Assembly (NCBI RefSeq): GCF_000178975.2
Contig: NC_015064.1
Coordinates: forward strand, 4,154,001-4,218,000
Length of the DNA: 64,000 nt
Direction: 5' to 3'
DNA from: Granulicella tundricola MP5ACTX9
GTDB lineage: Bacteria > Acidobacteriota > Terriglobia > Terriglobales > Acidobacteriaceae
Shown: piece by piece, positions 17,336-26,622 of the stretch
How the letters are laid out: the number at the start of each line of letters is the position of its first letter
Numbering within the stretch: position 1 is the stretch's first letter
Notes under the pieces: generated by a model
Seen by the model: only the letters and a program-made list of their open reading frames with translations
What the model was told of the DNA's origin: nothing
The model's database searches: none
Position numbers and translations under genes: made by a program

Positions 17336-18223
17336 CTACTTCGCCACCATCTCCGCACTCACCCTCACCGCCCCCCCACTCACCGTCATATTCCGCGTCC
17401 AGTCCTGGTACCCACTCTTCTTCACCGTAATCTCATGCTTCCCCGCAGCCACCGACACCGTAGAAGGCGTATTCCCCACAAACGCCCCATCCACCTCGAT
17501 GTCCGCCCCCGCCACACTCGCGTCCACCGCAAGACTCGCCATCTGCGCCACGGCCGTTCCCGCCACAACTCCCGGCGCATCCTGCGGCACAAACTTCGCC
17601 ATCTCCAGGTGCATATCGCCCGCCACGAACGCCGTCACCTCCGTCCCCTTCGGGATCGAGATGTCCTTGCCGTGAATAAACAGCAGCAGCGGAGCCGCCG
17701 GGAAGAACACGATCGCCGTCCCCACAATCCCCGCCGTCATCGCCCCCGTATGCCCCCCGCCCTTGCCGCCCTCGGTCGCCCGCAGCGCGGCCTTCTCCCC
17801 ATCCGCCAGCCGCATGGAATCGATATTGACGTCCAGCTTCCCGCCCCGCCCCATGCTCCGCTTGCTCTGCGCCTCGGTCACAGTCGCCAGCGCCTGCGCG
17901 CCCTTCGGCACCACCATCACCCCCATCACATCGACCTCGTCCACCACCTCAAACGAAACCGACTGCCCCACCTTCGCGTTCGCGGACGTGATCGTCTCCG
18001 CCAGCCGCAGCTTGACCGCAGTCCCATCCATCAACGTGTTCGGCGTAGCAACCACCGCAGCCGAAGCACCAGCAGGCGCAGCGGGACTAGCGGCAGCAGC
18101 CTTCGCAGGCACACTCCCGGAAGGAGAGCCAGGTTGTGAAGGGTTAGCAGGAGTGGTCTGTTGAGAGAGGGCAGAGGAACCTGCTGAAAGCAGGCAAAGC
18201 AAAGCAGAGGAAAACAGATTCAA
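17336..18223 (-). CDS. Exported PEGA-domain protein
   Basis: A 295-residue protein with an N-terminal signal peptide (LFSSALLCLLSAGSSALS), a Pro/Ala/Ser linker (about 20-60), a middle domain and a C-terminal PEGA domain (about 235-293; ADIEVDGAFVGNTPSTV, then GKHEITVKKSGYQDW). PEGA domains are small beta-folds of bacterial surface or periplasmic proteins with no known catalytic role. The middle part (VKLRLAETITSANAKVGQSV, then VVPKGAQALATVTEAQ) resembles the beta-rich segment common in acidobacterial proteins of this type. The start is TTG at 18223, with AGGA about 9 nt upstream and the signal peptide immediately after. Function unknown. Confidence 0.75.
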   Translation of the reverse strand: MNLFSSALLCLLSAGSSALSQQTTPANPSQPGSPSGSVPAKAAAASPAAPAGASAAVVATPNTLMDGTAVKLRLAETITSANAKVGQSVSFEVVDEVDVMGVMVVPKGAQALATVTEAQSKRSMGRGGKLDVNIDSMRLADGEKAALRATEGGKGGGHTGAMTAGIVGTAIVFFPAAPLLLFIHGKDISIPKGTEVTAFVAGDMHLEMAKFVPQDAPGVVAGTAVAQMASLAVDASVAGADIEVDGAFVGNTPSTVSVAAGKHEITVKKSGYQDWTRNMTVSGGAVRVSAEMVAK

Positions 18224-18324
18224 GGCAAGGTCCTATAAAACTCAGATTTGGCAGATGCCAAAGCCTACAGCCCAACCCTCACCCACGCAAGCAAAACCTG
18301 CACCAACACAAAACTCCCCACCAA

Positions 18325-18888
18325 CTAATGCTTCACAGCCCCATCCGCCCCAACACGATAGACCGAGTGCAACGGCCCCTTATCGTTACTCAGCAGATCG
18401 ACCGTCACCGTCCCCGCCGCCGCATCCCACTTCGGCGCGTGCGCCGGCACCATGTTCAGCCAGCAGCTCTCCACCAGCACGGAAAGCGTCTCCTTCGGCT
18501 GCCCCAGAGCCAGCACATGCAGATACCGCTCCCCGGTCTCACTTGCCCCGCACTCCCCCTGCACATTGCCCGGATTGGAAGCGAAACTATCCGTAAAGAT
18601 CAGCACATGCCCCGGCTTGGCGAACACCTGCGCCGCCCCAAACGGCGCATTCAGCCCCTGCGGACGAACCCCGGGATGCGTCAGCGCCAGCTTCAAGCCC
18701 GAGCCCTCCAAATAAGTCACCCGGCCATATTGCCGCAGCACCAGCGGCGGCTTCGTCCCCTTCACCCTCACCGGCCCATGCCCTGCAGCCTGCGCCCCAC
18801 ACACAGCGAACAGCGTCCCAGCCAGCCCCACCCCAAACCACAGACCTGCTGCTTTACGTGGTACACGCCCGTACTGAAAACCTTTCAT
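18325..18888 (-). CDS. Exported hypothetical protein
   Basis: A 187-residue product from ATG 18888. The signal sequence AAGLWFGVGLAGTLFAVCGAQA (split here as AAGLWFGVGLAGTL and FAVCGAQA) suggests export. The mature part contains several short beta-like segments and three cysteines. An in-frame extension to 19074 exists but is Trp/Cys-rich, unlike a real N-terminus, and overlaps the neighbouring cytochrome gene, so I reject it. I do not recognise a family. It is on the same strand as the cytochrome gene upstream, with a terminator between them, so it probably has its own promoter. Confidence 0.55.
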   Translation of the reverse strand: MKGFQYGRVPRKAAGLWFGVGLAGTLFAVCGAQAAGHGPVRVKGTKPPLVLRQYGRVTYLEGSGLKLALTHPGVRPQGLNAPFGAAQVFAKPGHVLIFTDSFASNPGNVQGECGASETGERYLHVLALGQPKETLSVLVESCWLNMVPAHAPKWDAAAGTVTVDLLSNDKGPLHSVYRVGADGAVKH

Positions 18889-18952
18889 GCTTGCGACGGC
18901 TCTCTCAGCGATCGACACCCAGCACCCCCAAATTGTCGAGACATTCCACACG

Positions 18953-19001
18953 CAAAAACGTGGTGGTTCCCGCCTGGTGAAAAGGCGGTACTCCACCACG
19001 T
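18953..19001 (-). terminator. Terminator downstream of the cytochrome c gene
   Basis: ACGTGGTGG and CCACCACGT (18958-18966 and 18993-19001) form the base of a long hairpin that also pairs CCGCCT with AGGCGG. On the minus strand it is followed by TTTTTG. Confidence 0.75.
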
Positions 19002-19057
19002 TTTGTGGTGCGTTTCGGCTACCACAAAAGATACATTTCCACAGTAACGTTAACCAG

Positions 19058-19468
19058 TTAGGGATTGACAGCATCGAGCGGCATAACCGCCCCAGCCTTC
19101 ACCCACTGAGCCACAACCGCGATATCCGCATCCGAAAGCTTGGGCTTGTTTGGAGGCATCGGCATCGGATCATCCTTGGGCCCTTCATGCCGTATCAGCC
19201 TGACCAGCAACGACTTATCCGCATCGCCCGGAACCAGAACCGTCCCGTCATGCCCCCCCTTGAGCATCCCCGCGCGCGTGTCGATGTTCAGCCCCCCACG
19301 GTGATTGATCCCCATATGACACTTGGCGCAGTTCGTCTCCAGGATCGGCTTCACCTTCGTTGTGTAAAACTCCGGCTTGCTCGCGTCATCCTGTGCCTTG
19401 ACGCCACCCAAGCCCCATGCCATGAACAACATAGCCGCGACACCTAACCCAGTTCCAAAGCGGAGCAT
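19058..19468 (-). CDS. Exported c-type cytochrome (planctomycete-type cytochrome c domain)
   Basis: A 136-residue protein starting at ATG 19468, chosen because GGAGGG lies just upstream. It has a signal peptide (LGVAAMLFMAWGLGGVKA) and a heme-binding CAKCH motif (Cys47, Cys50, His51). The PILETNCAKCHMG, RGGLNIDTRAGMLKGG and GDADKSLLVRLIRH segments match the cytochrome c domain found in planctomycete and acidobacterial proteins. A Met in DDPMPMPPN is a likely axial ligand. It would carry electrons in the periplasm; its partner is not evident from the neighbours. Confidence 0.85.
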   Translation of the reverse strand: MLRFGTGLGVAAMLFMAWGLGGVKAQDDASKPEFYTTKVKPILETNCAKCHMGINHRGGLNIDTRAGMLKGGHDGTVLVPGDADKSLLVRLIRHEGPKDDPMPMPPNKPKLSDADIAVVAQWVKAGAVMPLDAVNP

Positions 19469-19578
19469 CCGCCCTCCTATTAGCAGACTCGACAACAGAA
19501 TCAACATCAATACTTATACGGGGTACACCCAGAATATAACGTAACAATTGCTCTGCGACTCCGCGCCCGCCCCACCAA

Positions 19579-20535
19579 ATGCGCGTATTTGCCCACAAAT
19601 TAGCACTCTTCGCGGTCTTCGCCACCGCCGGCGCCCCAGCGTACGCCCACCCGCACCACCCCGCCGCCGCAAAGTCTCACGGCCAGCGCCAAACCACCCA
19701 CGCCGCAAAAAAAACTGAGACACAGCTCCACCACCGCCATAAACCCCCTATGCCTCAACAAGATAGGGTCAATCCCGTTTCGGGACGCCATCACAAGCCA
19801 GCCCCATCGGCACGCACCATCGCCCGCTCAACCCCAATAGAATCAACGCCAGAGCCCATCTACACCCACCACAACCGCAAGCTTCACCACACCCCCACCC
19901 CAGAAGTAGCCACTGTTAAGTCCCCTGTTTTCATGGTGGTACCCCCCATGAAGGGTTCACATGAAATTTTGATTCACCAAAATCTCATGGCTGATTCAGA
20001 TGGACTGACGCGGGTGCAGGATGATTCCGACCTGGACCGCATGCGTGCGGATCGCTCCTTGGTGATAATTCCAGAAGCTTTAGGCTTGCAGGCGGATGAT
20101 CGTTTGCCAGCAAATCGGCGCTACTGCCGCCCATGGACCGCGCAGTTTCTAGCGGCGATGGCACGCGCACACTACGAGCGCTTCCACTCTCCTCTCCAAG
20201 TCAATTCCGCAGTTCGAACAGTGGAGTTTCAGCAAAAGTTGCTTAGAATCAACGGCAACGCTGCCCCGGCTGAAGGCGACACGGCCTCCCCGCACCTGAC
20301 CGGGCAGGCCGTAGATATCGCAAAACATGGATTATCCGCCACAGAAATCGCATGGATGCGCGGATATCTATTGCCCCTGGTGCAGCAAGGCAAGATCGAT
20401 GTGGAGGAGGAGTTTCAGCAGGCCTGCTTTCACATCAGCGTTTATCGGCGTTACGTGCCTGCCCCTGTAGCCCCACGCGACATCGCGCAGACTCATCGCG
20501 GCGCGGCAACCGTGCTGGCGGCAGCCATGCGGTAG
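19579..20535 (+). CDS. Exported M15-like peptidase / DUF5715-type protein
   Basis: A 318-residue secreted protein. It has a signal peptide (residues 1-23, ending PAYA) and a His/Pro-rich low-complexity linker of about 90 residues. The C-terminal domain contains NSAVRTVEFQQKLL, SPHLTGQAVDIAKHG and ACFHISVYRR. The spacing of SxHxxGxAxD and the later His resembles the zinc site of M15 D-Ala-D-Ala carboxypeptidases (VanY/DacB type), so a role in peptidoglycan processing in the periplasm is plausible. The His-rich linker could bind metal. Activity is inferred from motif resemblance only. Confidence 0.7.
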   Translation: MRVFAHKLALFAVFATAGAPAYAHPHHPAAAKSHGQRQTTHAAKKTETQLHHRHKPPMPQQDRVNPVSGRHHKPAPSARTIARSTPIESTPEPIYTHHNRKLHHTPTPEVATVKSPVFMVVPPMKGSHEILIHQNLMADSDGLTRVQDDSDLDRMRADRSLVIIPEALGLQADDRLPANRRYCRPWTAQFLAAMARAHYERFHSPLQVNSAVRTVEFQQKLLRINGNAAPAEGDTASPHLTGQAVDIAKHGLSATEIAWMRGYLLPLVQQGKIDVEEEFQQACFHISVYRRYVPAPVAPRDIAQTHRGAATVLAAAMR

Positions 20536-20548
20536 AACGTGGTGAAAA

Positions 20549-20632
20549 TGTGGCTGCGGCTGGTCTTCTACTGGTGAAATGTGGGCAACGAACAGCATCA
20601 CATTCGTCACTACCCAACCGCAGCCTGCTTCG
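20549..20632. other. Long imperfect hairpin downstream of the M15-like gene
   Basis: GGCTGCGG (20552-20559) pairs with CCGCAGCC (20618-20625), and the arms GGTGAAATGTG and CACATTCGTCACTACC pair further inside. The structure starts 14 bases after the stop codon. Without a U-run it may be a mRNA 3' end stabiliser rather than a terminator. Confidence 0.5.
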
Positions 20633-20738
20633 TCCAAGCCCTATCGTTTTGATTATCCGGTGAGCTTCTCCCGCCCATTTTGCGCTTCTCTTGGAGCCTG
20701 AATCCGGACGGGAACTCGCAACGAGGCTTCGGCTCACC

Positions 20739-20744
20739 TATAAT
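20739..20744 (+). promoter_or_regulatory. Candidate -10 box of the bamA promoter
   Basis: A perfect TATAAT stands 65 bases before the bamA start. The -35 region (about 20716-20721) is not close to consensus. Confidence 0.45.
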
Positions 20745-20809
20745 CGAGCTTTCCCCCTGAGCAATGTTCGGGACGTGTTTTGACTAGATTTCCATAGGGC
20801 AGTGAGGGT

Positions 20810-23800
20810 GTGCGTATCTTTACCGTGAAGCGAGCGAGCGACAGCTCCATCAAGCAGCAGAACGAGCCAGCAAGCGGGGTTTCTGGTCCCCAGGCCCACC
20901 CGACCATGCAACCGATTCATGGAAGCATTCAAGCCTCCGCATCCCGTCACCGCAGCTTTGCCTATTCCCTGGCGGCGTTGATCGTCCTGGCAGCCGGCCT
21001 GCCCTGTATGGATGTAGCGCAGGCACAGACAGCCCCCGCGGCGGCTGAAACCCAGGCGGCAGACCTCCAGAACGGCAATGCGCAGGCGCTTTGCCAGCCC
21101 CAGGTCATCGGCAACCGCCGTATTCCCAAGGAGTCCGTACTGGCCCGGCTGTTCTCCCGCCAGGGCAATCTGTACGATCCTGCGATTGTCGAGCGTGATT
21201 TCAACTCGCTCTGGAACACCGGCTACTTTGAGAACGTACGCATCGAGCGCGTCGACACTCCAGCCTGCGTTCAGCTTGTCATCTACGTGCAGGAAAAGCC
21301 GACCATCCGCGAGATCAACTACAAGGGTCTGAACGCGGTTTCGCTCTCCGATGCGCAGGAGGCCTTCAAGAAGGCCAAGGTTGGTCTGACGGTTGAAAGC
21401 CAGTACGATCCCACCCGCATCAAGCGCGCCGAGACCGTGCTGAAGGAGCTTCTCTCCCAACACGGCCACCAGTTTGCGACGATCAAGAGCGAGGTCAAGA
21501 CGATTCCGCCCGCTGCGGTCTCGCTGACGTTCAACGTCAAGGAAGGTCCGACCGTAAAGGTCGGCAAGATCGTCTTCGACGGCAACAACAGCATTCCGGA
21601 CCGCACACTGCGCGCGTCGATGAAGAACCTGAAGCCGATCGGCGTACCCCACTCGATCGTGCTCGAGAATCTGCTGGCCCGCACCTTCGACGCCTCCAAG
21701 CTCGACGAAGACGCCGAGCGTGTCCGCGTGGCGTATCGCGATAAGGGTTACTTCAAGGCAATCACCGCCGAGCCCGTCACCAAGATCCGCGACACCTCCA
21801 GTTTCAACCCTTTCCTGCTCAAGCCCACCGTGGGCAAGCGCATCGATATCCTGATGCCGGTGGAAGAGGGCGATCGCTACAAGCTTGGCGGCATCACCTT
21901 CAAGGGCAACGCACACGTACCCAACACGCGCGTTCTGCGCGCACAGTTCGCGCTGAAGGATGGCGAGTACTTCAATGCCTCGCTCTTCGGCAAAGGTCTG
22001 ACTCAGCTTCAAAAAGCCTATGGCGAACTCGGATACATCAACTTCGTCGGCACACCGGCCCCGCGCTTCGATGAAGCCAAGAAACTGATCTACCTCGACA
22101 TCGATATTGACGAAGGCAAGCCGTTCTATATCTCGCGCATCGAGTTCACCGGCAACACCATCACGCGCGACAAGGTCATCCGCCGCGAACTCCTCGTGGA
22201 AGAAGGCCAGGTCTACAACTCCCGGCTGGTCGATCTCTCGTTGCTGCGCCTGAATCAGTTGAACTACTTTGAAGCCCTGAAGAGCGATCAGGACGTTGAA
22301 TCCAGGCAGAACGCCGACGACGGCACCGTGGACCTTCTGGTCAAGCTGAAAGAGAAGGGCAAAAACTCGATCGGCCTGAACGGCGGTATCTCCGGGCTCT
22401 CGGGAACCTTCATCGGCCTGAACTACGAGACCAATAACTTCCTCGGACTGGGCGAAACGCTCTCCGTACAGGCGAACGTCGGCGATCTCTCGCGCAACCT
22501 GAGCTTCGGCTTCAACGAGCCTTACCTGCGCAACAAGCCGATCTCCGTCGGTGTCAGCGTCTTCACCACCAAGTACGACTTCAATCCATCCAAGAGCTAC
22601 GGCGCAACCGGAACCTCGAATCTTTCCGCCGCGCAGAACTCTCAGCTTGCGAACTACAACCAGGCCACCACCGGCTTCACGACTTCACTGTCAGAGCCGC
22701 TGCGTCACTTGCTGGCGCGGACCGGTGTAGCTCGCGCCGGTGTCTCGTACTCGCTGTCGCGCTCGTCGATCACGACCTTCAACGACAACACGCGTAACGT
22801 CTTCCAGAACCTCTCGTTCCGCTCCGGCGTGGCCGGCCTGAACCAGTTGAGCGGCATCGTGACCTCGGTCTTTACGCCGACCTTCACGTTCTCCAGCCTT
22901 GACCGCGCGCAGGGCCCGCACAGCGGCCGCGACTTCAACGCGCAGATCCAGATTGCAGGCGCGGGCGGAAACGTGAAGTACTACTCGCCTGCCATTGCGT
23001 TCCGCCAGTTCTACCCGATGAAGGGTCTGAAGATTAACCGCGAAGGCCATAATGTCCTTGGCATGCGCGTCCAGCTTGCCCACGTGGGCGGGTTCGGCGG
23101 CGAAGTGGCACCGCCGCAGCAGCGTATCTATGGTGGCGGCGAATCTGAAGTCCGCGGCTTCGACGTCCGCGCTTCCTCCCCATACGTGGTCATCCCCAAC
23201 CGCGTTCAGTTCAATCTGACCAACCCGGACGGCTCGACCATCCCGCGCGACCCGTCCAATCCGAGCCTGGGCAACATCCAGATTCCGATCCCGGTCTATC
23301 GTCTCCAGCCCATCGGCGGCGATACGCAGCTGACCTCTAACCTGGAGTACCGCATCCCGATCGTCAACCAGGTCACGTTTGCGTTCTTCACGGACTTCGG
23401 CCTCACCTTCAACACGCAGGACTCGCAGCTTCGCCAGAGCGTCGCCGGTTTGTCCACGTTGAACAGCCCATCCTATGGCTGCCCAACGTTCGTCAACGGT
23501 GCCTGCTTCGGCGGCCAGTCCGTCACCTTCAGCCAGTATCTGCACACGGCGTCCGGCACCAACTTTGTGCCGCGTATGTCGAACGGAGCTGAGTTGCAGG
23601 TCATCCTGCCGATCGTCAACGCACCGTTCCGCATCTTCTACGCGTATAACCCGCTTCGCCTCTACAAGGATCTGCCCATGCAGCTCCCGGTCAGCCTGGG
23701 CACGTTCCGCAGCTACTTCCCGAACACGGGCGCGGGCCAGTACAGCTACCAGCAGGCAGTACAGCTGTACGGCGCGGATTATGTCCTGCGTGAGCCGAGA

Positions 23801-23836
23801 AAGACCTTCCGCCTGACGGTCAGCACTACGTTCTAA
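20810..23836 (+). CDS. bamA: BamA, outer-membrane beta-barrel assembly factor
   Basis: A 1008-residue Omp85-family protein that folds and inserts beta-barrel proteins into the outer membrane. A hydrophobic export signal lies at about residues 45-70 (YSLAALIVLAAGLPC). Repeated POTRA domains follow (first about 90-170; VIGNRRIPKESVLARLFSRQG, split here as VIGNRRIPKESV and LARLFSRQG; later ones with IVFDGNNSIPDRTLR and ITFKGNAHVPNTRVL). The 16-strand barrel includes the VRGF-type motif EVRGFDVRA. The chain ends in FRLTVSTTF with the terminal Phe typical of BamA. The start is GTG 20810; the N-region is long, so a later start is possible. The gene stands alone with its own -10 box and a terminator. 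Confidence 0.92.
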   Translation: MRIFTVKRASDSSIKQQNEPASGVSGPQAHPTMQPIHGSIQASASRHRSFAYSLAALIVLAAGLPCMDVAQAQTAPAAAETQAADLQNGNAQALCQPQVIGNRRIPKESVLARLFSRQGNLYDPAIVERDFNSLWNTGYFENVRIERVDTPACVQLVIYVQEKPTIREINYKGLNAVSLSDAQEAFKKAKVGLTVESQYDPTRIKRAETVLKELLSQHGHQFATIKSEVKTIPPAAVSLTFNVKEGPTVKVGKIVFDGNNSIPDRTLRASMKNLKPIGVPHSIVLENLLARTFDASKLDEDAERVRVAYRDKGYFKAITAEPVTKIRDTSSFNPFLLKPTVGKRIDILMPVEEGDRYKLGGITFKGNAHVPNTRVLRAQFALKDGEYFNASLFGKGLTQLQKAYGELGYINFVGTPAPRFDEAKKLIYLDIDIDEGKPFYISRIEFTGNTITRDKVIRRELLVEEGQVYNSRLVDLSLLRLNQLNYFEALKSDQDVESRQNADDGTVDLLVKLKEKGKNSIGLNGGISGLSGTFIGLNYETNNFLGLGETLSVQANVGDLSRNLSFGFNEPYLRNKPISVGVSVFTTKYDFNPSKSYGATGTSNLSAAQNSQLANYNQATTGFTTSLSEPLRHLLARTGVARAGVSYSLSRSSITTFNDNTRNVFQNLSFRSGVAGLNQLSGIVTSVFTPTFTFSSLDRAQGPHSGRDFNAQIQIAGAGGNVKYYSPAIAFRQFYPMKGLKINREGHNVLGMRVQLAHVGGFGGEVAPPQQRIYGGGESEVRGFDVRASSPYVVIPNRVQFNLTNPDGSTIPRDPSNPSLGNIQIPIPVYRLQPIGGDTQLTSNLEYRIPIVNQVTFAFFTDFGLTFNTQDSQLRQSVAGLSTLNSPSYGCPTFVNGACFGGQSVTFSQYLHTASGTNFVPRMSNGAELQVILPIVNAPFRIFYAYNPLRLYKDLPMQLPVSLGTFRSYFPNTGAGQYSYQQAVQLYGADYVLREPRKTFRLTVSTTF

Positions 23837-23868
23837 TGGTAGGGACGAAGTCCTACAAACTAGAGCAA

Positions 23869-23899
23869 CAGAAGGGCCTGCTGTATGCAGGCCCTTCTG
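23869..23899. terminator. Bidirectional hairpin between bamA and the antiporter gene
   Basis: A 13-bp perfect stem, CAGAAGGGCCTGC with GCAGGCCCTTCTG, has a five-base loop between convergent genes. No long T-run is present on either side. Confidence 0.7.
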
Positions 23900-23918
23900 C
23901 TGTCTGCGCCCCTGTTTG

Positions 23919-25187
23919 CTAGGCCCTAGGCTCTCGTCCCTGTTTTCTTGCCACTCTGCCTAGAATGACATCCATCGATCCACCCTGAAAAACGATGGAG
24001 AACAAAATCAACGAGTACGTGGCGACAAGTATCCAGGCTCGTCCTTGATGAGCAGGAACAGCCAAGGCCAGCGCCAACGCGAGTCCCCCGCGCAAGCCAC
24101 CCCATGTCAGCGTTCGGATGGAGCTTTGATGGCTAGGCTGAAGCAGCCGGAGCAGCATCAGGATCGCCGCGACGACAGCAAAGCGCACCACGGAGACGGA
24201 GACGATGGCAACCAGCCCGGACTCCAGCGAAAGGCGCGTAAACGGAATGGCCAAAATCTCCAGCCCGAGCAGCACAAAGAGGATCGCATTCTGGACCTCA
24301 TCGATCACCTCCCAGAAACGATCGAGGCGCGTGTGTGAGATGTCGTCATGGTGATGACGCAGGTTGAAGTGACGCAGCGCGATGCCTGCGGCCACAGCTG
24401 TCAACGGCGCGGAGACGTGCAGCCGCTCCGCCAGCGCATAGGTGCCGACTGCCAGCGAGATGGTGAACAGAATCTCCACTTGGTACGCGTCCACCTGGCT
24501 CATCATCCAGGACGAGAACCAGGACGCCAGCACACCCAACGCGAGACCCGCAGCCGCCTTGAAGACCTGCAGCAGGATGAAGTGAATCGGAGAAGCAATC
24601 GTCCCGCGTGAGACCTCCAGCAGCGCGATGAAGAGCACCGCTCCCACGCCATCGTTGAACAAGGACTCGCCCGCAAGCTGAGCCTTGAGATTGCGCGATA
24701 CCCCGGCGCGGCCCAGCATCTCCAATACCGCGATGGGGTCGGTAGGCGAGATCAGCGCGCCGAAGAACAGGCAGGGAAGCCACGGAGCTTGCATGCCGAG
24801 CAGAGGCAGAAGCCAGTGCATCAGCGCCGCGGTTGCCAGGAAAGATAAGAGCGTGCCGGGCAGGGAGAGCAGCGCCACGGCGAGCTTCTCTTTGGCGAGC
24901 GCCTCCAGATCCAGCAGGAAGGCACCGGCAAAGAGCAGCAAGCCCAGCATGCCGTGCAGGATCAGATTCTCGAAGTCGATCTCACCCAGCAAGTGCAGCG
25001 CCCAGGGGTGCAGGCCGGGAATCAGGTGGGCCGGAATGATCTGGTCAAGTCCCAGCAGGCCCAGCGCGGCAGCCACCGTGAGGACCATGGTGCCGATGGT
25101 GAGGGGCAGCTTAAGCCAGCGGCGGCTCGCCCAGCCGAAGAGCGCGGCGGTCGTGACGAGGATGCTGAAGAGCTCAAGCCGGGACAT
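23919..25187 (-). CDS. CPA1-type Na+/H+ antiporter (NhaP-like)
   Basis: A 422-residue inner-membrane protein with about 12 hydrophobic segments. The family hallmarks are present: FFGALISPTDPIAVLEML in the middle, AGESLFNDGVGAVLF (the ND pair of cation binding in CPA1 exchangers), and TWGGLRGGLALALALAV near the end. It exchanges cytoplasmic Na+ (or another cation) for protons, serving pH and salt homeostasis. It lacks the long cytoplasmic tail of the larger CPA1 members. It is convergent with bamA and 35 bp downstream of the RDD-protein gene on the same strand. Confidence 0.92.
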   Translation of the reverse strand: MSRLELFSILVTTAALFGWASRRWLKLPLTIGTMVLTVAAALGLLGLDQIIPAHLIPGLHPWALHLLGEIDFENLILHGMLGLLLFAGAFLLDLEALAKEKLAVALLSLPGTLLSFLATAALMHWLLPLLGMQAPWLPCLFFGALISPTDPIAVLEMLGRAGVSRNLKAQLAGESLFNDGVGAVLFIALLEVSRGTIASPIHFILLQVFKAAAGLALGVLASWFSSWMMSQVDAYQVEILFTISLAVGTYALAERLHVSAPLTAVAAGIALRHFNLRHHHDDISHTRLDRFWEVIDEVQNAILFVLLGLEILAIPFTRLSLESGLVAIVSVSVVRFAVVAAILMLLRLLQPSHQSSIRTLTWGGLRGGLALALALAVPAHQGRAWILVATYSLILFSIVFQGGSMDVILGRVARKQGREPRA

Positions 25188-25222
25188 ACCTTGAGTCTAT
25201 TGGTTTTGCGGCGCGCGAGAGC

Positions 25223-26581
25223 TTAGTAGCTGCGCTGATACATGCGGGAGATGCGGTCATGCCATCCCAGGCGGTCGTCATCCAGCCACACCCAAAGCAG
25301 TCCGATGGCGAACGGGCAAGCCGCAACAACCGTCGCCAGGATGCGCTTGCGCATGGCGGAGCGGGACGGGTTCTCATCCGTGAAGGTGCAAAGGCCGATC
25401 CGAGCATACCGCATCCCCGGCGTCTGGTCTGAGAACGTGAAGAAAAGTAGCTGATACGAGAGATACAGGATGGCAAAGACGACCGCGGAGGTCGTCGCCG
25501 CAGCGGCTCCGGTAGGCACTGAGCCGGCGACGTAAGCAGCGGTAGCGGCGAACGCGAGGAAGGTAGCGGAGACGAGTGTGAAGTCCACGGCGGCGGCCAT
25601 GAGGCGCTGGCTGACGGCTGCGGTGTGGGGCGGCAGCAGCGTCGGCATGATGGCCGTGTCATCGTCCGGTGCCTGAAAGGGTTCGATGACCGAGTGCGCG
25701 TCCAGATGGATGGAGCTCCACTCCGGCGCGGAGGACGGTGGCGGCTCAGGCGAGATCTGCTCGGCTTCAACCTCAAAGATCCGAAGCTGCGGCGCGCGGG
25801 AGGCGGGCTCATCGCGCAGCGGACCCTCCGCCAAGCGTGGGCGAGCCTTCTTGGTCGCGATCAACTGGCGCGGAAAGGAAAGGAGATTCGCCGCAATGGG
25901 CTCGACCGGCGCGGAGAAGTCGCGGAAGTCGTCGAAGACCGGCTCCTTGCGAAAGGCGATCTCTTCATCGAGCGCGAGATACTCCTCGTCGTCCAGCGGC
26001 GGGGCAGGCAGGCTCTTGAAAGGAGCGACCGAAAGCTTGGCGGGCGCGGATAGGATGGCTGCGCGGCCCACGTCCTCGTAGAGCTTGACCGTGATACCCG
26101 CGGAGGAGATCTGACGGACGGGCTCCGGGGTCGGGACGGGCGTGGGCTCGGCTTTAGCAGGTTCGACCATGACAGCGGTCTCCGCTGTGAACTCCTGCGG
26201 GGCAGTCCAGAGTTCCAGCTCAGCCAGCAGCTCTTTCTGCGCGGTGGCGACGGCCTCTGCACTGCGCACGGCGACCTCTGCGGCTGCGGCGGCCTGGCGG
26301 ATAGCCTTTTGGGCCTCGTCAGCCAGGAAGGCGCGGTAGCTGGGCGACTGCGCGTAGCGCTCGGCGACCGTGGCGGCGATCTTGTTGCGGCCCTCGGGCT
26401 TGGAGTCCTCAAAGAGCTGCACGGCGGAGTGGCCGTGATAGCTGCGGCGCTGGCGATGCTGTGCAATGCGCTCCGCCATCTGCTGACGCAACGCACCGGG
26501 CCGTGGGCTCTCGGAATGCTGCCCCGCAAGGGCTGCGGCGGTCTCGTCCGCCGGAGAAATTTCGAGCTGTGCAGAGCTCAT
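25223..26581 (-). CDS. RDD-domain membrane protein with long disordered N-terminus
   Basis: About 452 residues. The first about 300 are Ala/Glu/Pro-rich and low in hydrophobicity (likely cytoplasmic, unstructured or coiled coil). The last about 145 form an RDD domain with three hydrophobic segments and the signatures RLMAAAVDFTLV, SDQTPGMRYARIGL and DDDRLGWHDRISRMY. RDD proteins are inner-membrane proteins of unclear function; some act as ion exchangers. The start is taken as ATG 26581; TTG 26596 is possible and neither has a good ribosome site. The gene diverges from lptD by about 40 bp. Confidence 0.82.
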   Translation of the reverse strand: MSSAQLEISPADETAAALAGQHSESPRPGALRQQMAERIAQHRQRRSYHGHSAVQLFEDSKPEGRNKIAATVAERYAQSPSYRAFLADEAQKAIRQAAAAAEVAVRSAEAVATAQKELLAELELWTAPQEFTAETAVMVEPAKAEPTPVPTPEPVRQISSAGITVKLYEDVGRAAILSAPAKLSVAPFKSLPAPPLDDEEYLALDEEIAFRKEPVFDDFRDFSAPVEPIAANLLSFPRQLIATKKARPRLAEGPLRDEPASRAPQLRIFEVEAEQISPEPPPSSAPEWSSIHLDAHSVIEPFQAPDDDTAIMPTLLPPHTAAVSQRLMAAAVDFTLVSATFLAFAATAAYVAGSVPTGAAAATTSAVVFAILYLSYQLLFFTFSDQTPGMRYARIGLCTFTDENPSRSAMRKRILATVVAACPFAIGLLWVWLDDDRLGWHDRISRMYQRSY

Positions 26582-26622
26582 CGTGTTCAAACCCAAACCC
26601 GCTTCCGTGAAATCGTTTAGCC

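Noticed and set aside
18889-19074. N-terminal extension of the exported hypothetical protein
   Set aside because: The extension is Trp/Cys-rich, spans the cytochrome terminator and overlaps the cytochrome gene.
20738-22012. 424-codon minus-strand frame inside bamA
   Set aside because: Antisense to bamA, no recognisable motif and no ribosome site.
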